Both the position numbers and the translations under genes were made by a program. A model generated the notes under the pieces. That model searched no databases. It was not told where the DNA came from and saw only the letters and a list, made by a program, of their open reading frames with translations. Of a stretch of 17,892 nt of DNA, positions 6,808 through 12,875 are shown one piece after another (position 1 is the first letter of the stretch; every line of letters starts with the position of its first letter). The stretch is taken from NCBI GenBank assembly GCA_030151865.1, contig JASLCK010000281.1:1-17892 (forward strand). Direction: 5' to 3'. The DNA comes from Rhodospirillaceae bacterium. Lineage in GTDB: Bacteria > Pseudomonadota > Alphaproteobacteria > Rhodospirillales > Magnetospirillaceae.

Positions 6808-6838
6808 GCCCCCTATGCTTCGGTATAGGGGGCTTTTG
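6808..6838 (+). terminator. Rho-independent terminator after the hypothetical gene
   Basis: Perfect 9-bp inverted repeat GCCCCCTAT (6808-6816) and ATAGGGGGC (6825-6833) with an 8-base loop containing CTTCGG, followed by TTTT. It lies about 40 bases after the stop of the 123-residue gene and insulates the next operon. Confidence 0.88.
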
Positions 6839-6882
6839 GCGCTTGCGCATATGGACTCCACACCCAACCAAGTCGTAATATG

Positions 6883-6918
6883 GTTTACGTTAACGTAAAC
6901 TGCGAATACGCATATAAA
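6883..6918 (+). promoter_or_regulatory. Palindromic operator overlapping the promoter of the SCP2 operon
   Basis: GTTTACGTTAACGTAAAC at 6883-6900 is a perfect 18-bp palindrome. A likely promoter overlaps it: TTAACG at 6890-6895 (-35, 4 of 6) and TATAAA at 6913-6918 (-10, 5 of 6) with a 17-base spacer. A protein bound here would block the -35, so repression is the likely mode. The site resembles, as I recall it, the operator of LiuR-type MerR regulators, and a MerR gene lies at 11261. Confidence 0.7.
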
Positions 6919-6939
6919 AAATCAAAACCGGGAGAGTCC

Positions 6940-7242
6940 ATGTCCGTTGAAATTTTGGAAGAGCGCCTGGAAGCCGCCTTGCCGCAGCTGCGCTCGCTTA
7001 ACGCCGCCGTGAAATTCGACCTGGGCGCCGACGGCAGCTATGTGGTTGATGCTCGCGCCGGTCAACCCAGCCTGTCGCAAGACGCCGACGGCGATGCCGA
7101 CTGTACCATCCGCATCAGCGGGGACAATCTGATCAAGCTGCTGAACGGCAAGCTTGATCCGATGCTTGCCTACACCATGGGCAAGATCAAGGTCAGCGGC
7201 TCGATGGGTATCGCCATGAAGCTGGTTTCCGCTCTCGGTTAA
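6940..7242 (+). CDS. SCP2 sterol-carrier domain protein
   Basis: Small soluble protein of 100 residues consisting of a single SCP2-type lipid-binding domain. The second half is diagnostic: a DADCTIRIS strand, DNLIKLLNGKLDPMLAYTMGKIKVSGSM, and a closing amphipathic helix MGIAMKLVSAL. Members bind hydrophobic ligands such as fatty acids, fatty acyl-CoA or sterols in a pocket; bacterial roles are little studied. The ATG at 6940 follows GGGAGAG (6930-6936) at short spacing. An open frame starting at 6880 would begin inside the operator palindrome and is rejected. It shares an operon with the periplasmic gene 12 bases downstream and lies within the fatty-acid region, supporting a role in acyl-lipid handling. 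Confidence 0.88.
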   Translation: MSVEILEERLEAALPQLRSLNAAVKFDLGADGSYVVDARAGQPSLSQDADGDADCTIRISGDNLIKLLNGKLDPMLAYTMGKIKVSGSMGIAMKLVSALG

Positions 7243-7254
7243 GGGGAAACCTCC

Positions 7255-7875
7255 ATGCGAATCCGGTCGCTGGCCGCCGCCACGGTGTGCCTGATGCTCT
7301 CGGCTGCCCTGCCCGTGCGGGCTGAGCTGCCGTCCAATCTCACCTTTACCATTTACAAGGAAAGCGACCCGATCGGCAGCGAAAGCTATGCCATCGCCCG
7401 CGATAACGGCAAGACCACCGTGCAGGTCACCACCAGCACGCGGGTCAAAGTGCTGTTCCTGGATTTTCATTACGACCATCAGCGGACCGAAACCTGGAAA
7501 AACGGCCAGGTCGAAACCCTGGCGGCCCAGACCGACGACGACGGATCGGTGCACAAGATCGACGCCACCGCCACCCGTGCGGTGGTCGATGGCGCTGAAA
7601 AGCAACTGCCCGTCGGCACCCTGCCTTTGTCCCTGTGGTCCACCGCCATCTTGAATCACGATGCGCTCTACAGCATCGTGGACGGGCAGATTTACAAAGT
7701 TTCCACCAAAAATTTGGGATCGGAAACCCTAACCATCAACAACAAGACGATCGCTGCCCAACATTGGCGGCTGTCCGGCGATATCGACCGGGATCTGTGG
7801 TTTGACGGTGACGGCCTGCTGCTGAAAGTGACGTTCGAGCGCAAGGGCTATCCCATCACTGTGTTACGTCAATAA
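7255..7875 (+). CDS. Periplasmic DUF6134-like protein
   Basis: Exported protein of 206 residues. A signal peptide MRIRSLAAATVCLMLSAALPVRA precedes a predicted cut before ELPS. The mature part looks all-beta: repeated short strands such as LTFTIYKESDPIGSESYAI, an aromatic/charged signature FLDFHYDHQRTETWKNGQ (about 69-86), and a late DLWFDGDGLLLKVTFERKGYPITVL. This arrangement matches my memory of the DUF6134 family, whose function is unknown. The ATG at 7255 has AAGGGGAAA just upstream. It follows the SCP2 gene by 12 bases in one transcript, so the two proteins may handle a lipid on either side of the inner membrane; that is inference. The family name is less certain than the export. Confidence 0.72.
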   Translation: MRIRSLAAATVCLMLSAALPVRAELPSNLTFTIYKESDPIGSESYAIARDNGKTTVQVTTSTRVKVLFLDFHYDHQRTETWKNGQVETLAAQTDDDGSVHKIDATATRAVVDGAEKQLPVGTLPLSLWSTAILNHDALYSIVDGQIYKVSTKNLGSETLTINNKTIAAQHWRLSGDIDRDLWFDGDGLLLKVTFERKGYPITVLRQ

Positions 7876-7930
7876 CGGGGGTCACAAAGAGGGGTGGAAC
7901 GCGACACAAACGCCAACGATAGCATACTGG

Positions 7931-7979
7931 TTAACGTATACGTATATCGCTTGACGCGCACGTAACTGTGCGCAATGAT
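7931..7979 (+). promoter_or_regulatory. Operator-like site and possible promoter upstream of fadL
   Basis: TTAACGTATACGTATA at 7931-7946 matches the SCP2-operon palindrome (6884-6899) at 12 of 16 positions and has the same ACGT-N2-ACGT core, itself a perfect palindrome (7934-7943). A possible promoter lies just after it: TTGACG at 7951-7956 and AATGAT at 7974-7979 with a 17-base spacer. The spacer holds a second inverted repeat, GCGCAC (7956-7961) and GTGCGC (7968-7973). The -10 is weak. Confidence 0.5.
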
Positions 7980-8028
7980 GCCGCTAAATCAAGGCGCGGC
8001 AAACGCGCCTCACAGGGAGAGTTCGAGA

Positions 8029-9402
8029 ATGGTTCGTAGCGCACGTTCCGCGACGCTTGTCTCGACGTTGGGCCTTTTGGCCCTATGCGGGGCTTCCAGC
8101 AGCGCAATGGCTGCCGGTTTTGCCCTGCGCGAGCAGAGCGCCGAAGGTCTGGGTAACGCCTATGCCGGTCAAACCGCCAAGGCTTATAACGTCAGCACCG
8201 TTTATTACAATCCAGCCGGCATGAGCCGCCTGGACGAAACCGAAGTGGCGGGCACCACCACCTGGATCGCCCCCGTCGCCAAGTTCTCGGGGCAAAACAG
8301 CAACCCGCTGGGCGGCACCATTTCGGGCTCGCAGCCCGAAAACGCCATCAAGCCCGCCGCCATTGGGTCGATTTTTGCCGCCACCAAACTGAACGACGAT
8401 TGGCACCTTGGCCTTTCGGTCGCCGCCCCTTACGGCATGCGGTCGGAATATAAGGAAGACTGGGTCGGCCGTTATCAGGCCCTGGCGTCGGACGTCACCG
8501 ACATCGATACCTCGATCGCCTTGTCCTATAAGATCAACGACAAGCTGTCCATCGGCGGCGGTCCGCGTCTTAGCTATATGAAGGCCCGCCTGTCCCAGGC
8601 CATCAACACCCGCGCCATCGGCATGGGCATTGCCCAGCGCTTGGCGGGGGCTGGTCAGGTGGCTCAGGCCAACGCCATGCAGGCGCTGGCCAATACCTGG
8701 GGCGACGGTCTGGGTAAGGTGGAAGGCGACGATTACGCCTTCGGCTACAACCTGGGCCTGCTGTACCAGTTCGATAAGGGCACCCGCGTCGGCGTCGATT
8801 ACCGCTCGCGCGTGTTTCACAAGCTGGACGGCGACGCCACCTATCAGGTTCCGGCCTCGACCGGCAGCGTCGCGGCCTTGGCCTCGCAGTTCGCCAACCG
8901 CAGCGCCACCGCCAAGTTTACCTTGCCGGATTCGCTCAACATCGGCGTCTACCACGAGATCAACGACAAGTGGGCCGTCATGTCCGACGTGCAGTGGACC
9001 CACTGGTCGGTGTTCCAGCATCTGGGCGTGGTCGATGCCAACGGCCAGACCGTCAGCGATACCCCGGAAAAGTGGAACGACACCATCTTCATCTCGGTCG
9101 GTGCCAATTATAAGGTTAACCCGGCCCTGACCCTGCATGGTGGTCTGGCGTTCGACCAGTCGGCGGTCAAGGAAGAAAACCTGACGGCCCGCATCCCGGA
9201 TACCAACCGCTACTGGACCTCGATCGGCGCGTCTTATGACGTGACCCCCGATATCGGCCTGCATGTGGGCTATACCCACCTGTTCGCCGACAAGGTCAAC
9301 ATCAACAACACGGCGAATGCCAACGCCGGCACCGGCACCCTGACGGGGTCTTATGACAGCCATGCCGACATCGTCAGCGCCAGCTTCGCGATGAAGTTCT
9401 AA
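8029..9402 (+). CDS. fadL: FadL/OmpP1-type outer-membrane fatty-acid transporter
   Basis: Outer-membrane beta-barrel of 457 residues that would let long-chain fatty acids or other hydrophobic substrates cross. A signal peptide (MVRSARSATLVSTLGLLALC to SSAMA) is cut to leave AGFALREQSAEGLGNAYAG, the plugging N-terminal hatch typical of FadL. A YYNPAGM motif follows near residue 65, and alternating strands run through to a C-terminal aromatic end (SASFAMKF). The length fits the family (about 420-470). The ATG at 8029 has GGGAGAG 8 bases upstream; ATGs at 7975 and 7978 would add a leader before the signal peptide and are rejected. A candidate operator lies upstream. The ligand is inferred from the neighbouring beta-oxidation genes. 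Confidence 0.93.
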   Translation: MVRSARSATLVSTLGLLALCGASSSAMAAGFALREQSAEGLGNAYAGQTAKAYNVSTVYYNPAGMSRLDETEVAGTTTWIAPVAKFSGQNSNPLGGTISGSQPENAIKPAAIGSIFAATKLNDDWHLGLSVAAPYGMRSEYKEDWVGRYQALASDVTDIDTSIALSYKINDKLSIGGGPRLSYMKARLSQAINTRAIGMGIAQRLAGAGQVAQANAMQALANTWGDGLGKVEGDDYAFGYNLGLLYQFDKGTRVGVDYRSRVFHKLDGDATYQVPASTGSVAALASQFANRSATAKFTLPDSLNIGVYHEINDKWAVMSDVQWTHWSVFQHLGVVDANGQTVSDTPEKWNDTIFISVGANYKVNPALTLHGGLAFDQSAVKEENLTARIPDTNRYWTSIGASYDVTPDIGLHVGYTHLFADKVNINNTANANAGTGTLTGSYDSHADIVSASFAMKF

Positions 9403-9412
9403 GCCCCGGGGC

Positions 9413-9446
9413 GAAGGGTCCGCCCACAAGCGCGGACCCTTCTTTC
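9413..9446 (+). terminator. Rho-independent terminator between fadL and fadD
   Basis: Perfect 11-bp inverted repeat GAAGGGTCCGC (9413-9423) and GCGGACCCTTC (9432-9442) with an 8-base loop. The T tract is short (TTTC after the stem). It lies 10 bases after fadL and only 25-30 bases before the start of the ligase gene, so it may reduce rather than stop expression of fadD. Confidence 0.75.
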
Positions 9447-9470
9447 GAGTGAATGCCGAAAGGACTATCG

Positions 9471-11141
9471 ATGTCGAACAGCGTCGATTGGACCACGCCG
9501 ATCAAGACCACCACCGTTCAGACCATTCTGGACGAGGCCGCGTCGCGCTTTGCCGACCGCCCGGCCATGGACTTTCTGGGACGCCGCACCAGCTATGGCG
9601 AATTGGGCCGTCTGGTGGATTTGGCCGCCCGGGGCTTCCAGCAACTGGGCGTCAAAAAGGGAACCCGCGTGGGTTTGTGCCTGCCCAACACCCCTTATTA
9701 CATCATTTCCTTCTTCGCCGTGCTGAAAGCGGGCGGGATCGTCGTCAACTTCAACCCGCTTTATGTCGAGCGGGAACTGAAGCATCAGATCAACGATTCC
9801 GGCGTCACCATCATGGTCACCCTGGATATCAAGCAGATCTATCCCAAGGTGGCGGCCATGCTGGAAACCACCTGCCTGGAACGCATTGTCTACTGTTCCC
9901 TCTCCGACGCCCTGCCGGGCGTCAAGGGCGTGGCCTATAAGGTGCTGAAGCGTTCGGAAACCGCCGACATCCCGAACGATCTCCAGCATGTTCCGTTTGA
10001 CCGGCTGCTACAGTCCAGCGGTGCGCCCAAGCCCGTCGAAATCGACCCCTTGGCCGATATCGCCGTGCTGCAATATACCGGCGGCACCACCGGTGTGCCC
10101 AAGGGCGCGATGCTGACGCACGCCAATCTGTCGGCCAATGCCGACATGCTGGTGCGCTGGGTGCCCGACGCCAATCCCGGCCAGGAACGCATGCTGGTGG
10201 TTCTGCCGTTCTTCCACGTCTTCACCATGACGGTGGCGATGAATCTCGGCCTGTCGATGGGGGCGGAACTGATCTTGGTTCCCCGCTTCGAACTGGAAGA
10301 GGTGATGAAGCTGATCGGCAAGAAGCGCCCCACCCTGTTCCCCGGCGTGCCGACCCTCTACACCGCCATCAACGGCGCGGCGGAAAGCGGTCAGTGGGAT
10401 TTGTCATCCCTGAAATACTGCATCTCGGGCGGGGCTCCGCTGCCGGTCGAAGTGCGCACTCATTTCGAGGAACTGACCGGCTGTCATCTGGTGGAAGGTT
10501 ATGGCCTGTCGGAAACCTCGCCAGTGGTGACCTGCAATCCCATCGGCGGCGAATTGAAAAGCGGTTCGGCGGGCATCGCCATGCCCGGCACCAAGATCGA
10601 GATCCGTTCTCCCGTTGATCCCAGCCAGATTCTGCCGCAAGGCGAAAAGGGCGAGGTTTGCGTGCGCGGTCCCCAGGTCATGGCCGGATATTGGCAACGT
10701 CCCAACGATACCGCCGCCATCATGATCGACGGCGCGCTGCGCACCGGCGACATCGGCTATCTGGACGAGGACGGCTATCTGTTCCTGGTTGACCGCATCA
10801 AGGATGTCATCCTGTGCGGCTGCTATAACGTCTATCCCCGCGTTATCGAAGAAGCCCTGTACCAGCATCCGGCGGTCGCCGAGGCGGTGGTCATCGGCAT
10901 TCCCGACCAATATCGCGGCCAGGCCCCCAAGGCGTTCGTGCGCCTGAAGGACGGCAAGAAGGCCACCCCGGCCGAATTGAAGGATTTTCTGTCCGGTTAT
11001 CTGTCGCGCATTGAAATGCCCAAGATGATCGAACTGCGGTCCGAATTGCCCAAGACCATGGTGGGCAAGCTGTCGAAAAAAGAACTGCAAGCCGAGGAAG
11101 AAGCGCACGGCGCTTCCGGCTCGCTGGAAAAAGCTTCCTGA
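9471..11141 (+). CDS. fadD: Long-chain acyl-CoA synthetase (FadD-type AMP-forming ligase)
   Basis: Cytosolic or membrane-associated ligase of 556 residues that activates a fatty acid to acyl-CoA with ATP, the entry to beta-oxidation. ANL superfamily motifs are complete: P-loop YTGGTTGVPKG at 202-212, GYGLSETSP at 343-351, RTGDIGY at 424-430, the hinge DRIKD at 441-445, and the C-terminal catalytic lysine K533 in MVGKLSKKEL. One oddity is Cys451 in CGCYNVYP, where the family usually has Gly or another small residue (for example GGYNVYP). The start is the ATG at 9471, with GAAAGGA about 7 bases upstream; the ATG at 9453 lies ahead of that site. Chain-length preference cannot be read from sequence. 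Confidence 0.94.
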   Translation: MSNSVDWTTPIKTTTVQTILDEAASRFADRPAMDFLGRRTSYGELGRLVDLAARGFQQLGVKKGTRVGLCLPNTPYYIISFFAVLKAGGIVVNFNPLYVERELKHQINDSGVTIMVTLDIKQIYPKVAAMLETTCLERIVYCSLSDALPGVKGVAYKVLKRSETADIPNDLQHVPFDRLLQSSGAPKPVEIDPLADIAVLQYTGGTTGVPKGAMLTHANLSANADMLVRWVPDANPGQERMLVVLPFFHVFTMTVAMNLGLSMGAELILVPRFELEEVMKLIGKKRPTLFPGVPTLYTAINGAAESGQWDLSSLKYCISGGAPLPVEVRTHFEELTGCHLVEGYGLSETSPVVTCNPIGGELKSGSAGIAMPGTKIEIRSPVDPSQILPQGEKGEVCVRGPQVMAGYWQRPNDTAAIMIDGALRTGDIGYLDEDGYLFLVDRIKDVILCGCYNVYPRVIEEALYQHPAVAEAVVIGIPDQYRGQAPKAFVRLKDGKKATPAELKDFLSGYLSRIEMPKMIELRSELPKTMVGKLSKKELQAEEEAHGASGSLEKAS

Positions 11142-11192
11142 CAAAAGTTTTGCTTTGAGATTGGGGATATCCATGACAACTTCTCGCGCGAT

Positions 11193-11235
11193 AAAGGTAA
11201 CGTATAGGGCAACATCAAGCCCTGATCGTTACCTT
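11193..11235. promoter_or_regulatory. Long inverted repeat upstream of the MerR regulator gene
   Basis: AAGGTAACG (11194-11202) and CGTTACCTT (11227-11235) are perfect 9-bp inverted repeats. Inside them AGGGC (11206-11210) pairs with GCCCT (11219-11223), with 3-base internal mismatches and an 8-base loop. The left arm holds TAACGTATA, identical to part of the fadL upstream site. No T run follows, so it is not a standard terminator. It ends 25 bases before the merR start. It may be an operator pair or a leader structure. Confidence 0.5.
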
Positions 11236-11260
11236 GCGTACGTGAAGAAGGGACTCCCCG

Positions 11261-11656
11261 ATGGAGAAGCTGTACTCGGTCACGGAACTGGCGCGGGATT
11301 TGGGCATCACGCCCCGCACGGTTCGCTTCTACGAGGATCAGGGTTTGATCTCGCCCCAGCGGGCGGGCAACACCCGGGTCTATTCGCACCGCGACCGGGC
11401 GCGGATGATTCTCATCCTGCGCGGCAAGAGGCTGGGTTTCAGCCTCAAGGACATCAAGGAGTTTCTCGATCTTTACGTGGTGGACACCACGAAGACCGAG
11501 CAAATGCGCGTGCTGCTGAAGAAAGTCAAAAGCCGCATCGCATTGTTGGAAGAACAGCGCCAGGCGTTGGAACTGTCCCTGACCGAACTCAGGGAAGTCG
11601 AGCGTCAGGCTACCGAGGCGCTTGCGCAAAAGGGCGCTTCGTCCGAGACGGCCTGA
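11261..11656 (+). CDS. MerR family transcriptional regulator (LiuR-like)
   Basis: DNA-binding regulator of 131 residues. The MerR winged helix-turn-helix fills about residues 4-72 (YSVTELARDLGITPRTVRFY, EDQGLISPQR, RVYSHRDRARM and LGFSLKDIKEFLDLY). A long coiled-coil dimerisation helix follows (about 78-125), rich in Leu, Lys and Glu. No metal-binding cysteines occur in the tail, so it is not a metal sensor. MerR proteins of this short type (LiuR group) are known to control branched-chain amino-acid and fatty-acid degradation in proteobacteria, which fits its place between fadD and the beta-oxidation genes. The ATG at 11261 has AAGGGA about 9 bases upstream. The effector is probably an acyl-CoA, by inference. 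Confidence 0.88.
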   Translation: MEKLYSVTELARDLGITPRTVRFYEDQGLISPQRAGNTRVYSHRDRARMILILRGKRLGFSLKDIKEFLDLYVVDTTKTEQMRVLLKKVKSRIALLEEQRQALELSLTELREVERQATEALAQKGASSETA

Positions 11657-11657
11657 G

Positions 11658-11694
11658 AAAGGCCGGGGGTTTCCTTTCCCTTCCCCGGTCTTTC
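11658..11694 (+). terminator. Hairpin after the merR gene, possible terminator
   Basis: AAAGGCCGGGG (11658-11668) pairs with CCCCGGTCTTT (11683-11693) over 11 bp with one G-T pair and a 14-base pyrimidine-rich loop. Only TTTCTC follows, so termination strength is doubtful. It separates merR from the thiolase gene. Confidence 0.5.
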
Positions 11695-11738
11695 TCGACG
11701 GCCTCGCTGCATCCTTATTTCAGCTTGGAGACCTGTCG

Positions 11739-12875
11739 ATGAAGACCGTGGTTATCGCGGGCTATGCCCGTTCGCCTTTCACCCCCGCCAAGAAGGGCGA
11801 CCTTGCGGGCGTCCGCGCCGACGATCTGGCCGCCCAGGTGGTGCGCGATCTGGTCAAGCGTACCGGCGTCAAAGCCGATGATATCGAAGACCTGATCCTG
11901 GGCTGTGCCTTCCCCGAAGGCGAACAGGGCCTGAACATGGCCCGTCTGGTCGGCCTGATGGCCGATCTGCCCCTGTCGGTGGGCGGTCAGACCGTTAACC
12001 GCTTCTGCGGTTCGTCCATGCAGTCGGTCCATATCGCCGCTGGCGCCATCCAGATGGGTGCGGGCGAAGCCTTTATCTGCGCTGGCATCGAAAGCATGAG
12101 CCGTGTTCCGATGATGGGCTATAACCCCATGCCCAACCCGGAACTGTACGCCCGCAATCCCGGTGCTTACATCGGCATGGGCGACACTGCCGAGAACGTC
12201 GCCAAGGAATGGGGCATCTCCCGTACCGAGCAGGAAGAATTCGCCGTCAAGAGCCATCAGAAGGCCGCTGCCGCTCAAGCCGCTGGCAAGCTGAAGGATG
12301 AAATTGTCGGCATTTCCGCTGGCAACCGCACCATCGACACCGATGGCTGCGTCCGTGCCGACACCACCTTGGAAGGTCTGGCCGGTCTGAAGCTGGCTTT
12401 CAGCCAGGACGGCACCGTGACCGCCGGAACCAGTTCGCCGCTGACCGATGGGGCGTCGGCCGTGCTGGTCTGCTCGCTCGACTACGCCGAAAAGAACGGC
12501 CTGACCCCGATCGCCAAGATCGCCAGCATCGCCGTTTCCGGCTGCCGCCCCGACATCATGGGCATCGGCCCGGTGGGTGCTTCGAAGAAGGCCCTGGCCC
12601 GCGCCGGGATCGAAGTCAAGGATCTCAGCGTCGTCGAACTGAACGAAGCCTTCGCCGCGCAGTCCATCGCCTGCATTCGCGATCTGGGCCTGCCCACCGA
12701 TATCATCAACATCGATGGCGGCGCCATCGCGCTGGGCCATCCGCTGGGTGCCACGGGTGCCCGCATCACCGGCAAGGCGGCATCGCTGCTGAAGCGTGAA
12801 GGCGGCCGTTATGCGCTGTCCACCCAGTGCATCGGCGGCGGTCAGGGCATCGCTACGGTTCTGGAGGCGATCTGA
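11739..12875 (+). CDS. fadA: Acetyl-CoA acyltransferase (thiolase, FadA/FadI-type)
   Basis: Thiolase of 378 residues that catalyses the last step of beta-oxidation, splitting 3-ketoacyl-CoA with CoA to give acetyl-CoA. The active-site residues are present: nucleophile Cys90 in NRFCGSSMQS, His334 in GHPLGATGAR, and Cys364 in CIGGGQG, with NEAFAAQ at 302-308. It is slightly shorter than the usual 390-400 residues but has no missing motif. The ATG at 11739 has TTGGAGA about 8 bases upstream. Its TGA shares one base with the ATG of the downstream dehydrogenase/hydratase gene (TGATG), so the two subunits of the degradation complex are probably co-translated. A biosynthetic acetoacetyl-CoA thiolase is the main alternative, made unlikely by the context. 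Confidence 0.94.
   Translation: MKTVVIAGYARSPFTPAKKGDLAGVRADDLAAQVVRDLVKRTGVKADDIEDLILGCAFPEGEQGLNMARLVGLMADLPLSVGGQTVNRFCGSSMQSVHIAAGAIQMGAGEAFICAGIESMSRVPMMGYNPMPNPELYARNPGAYIGMGDTAENVAKEWGISRTEQEEFAVKSHQKAAAAQAAGKLKDEIVGISAGNRTIDTDGCVRADTTLEGLAGLKLAFSQDGTVTAGTSSPLTDGASAVLVCSLDYAEKNGLTPIAKIASIAVSGCRPDIMGIGPVGASKKALARAGIEVKDLSVVELNEAFAAQSIACIRDLGLPTDIINIDGGAIALGHPLGATGARITGKAASLLKREGGRYALSTQCIGGGQGIATVLEAI

Noticed and set aside
8083..9429. Minus-strand open frame of 448 codons opposite fadL
   Set aside because: Antisense shadow; the plus-strand frame has a signal peptide, a Shine-Dalgarno and the FadL architecture.
11689..11701. 13-base identical string TCTTTCTCGACGG before the thiolase gene and again at 17683-17695 before etfB
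   Set aside because: A few 13-base repeats are expected by chance in a window of this size, the distances to the start codons differ (about 38 and 119 bases), and no promoter boxes line up with it.
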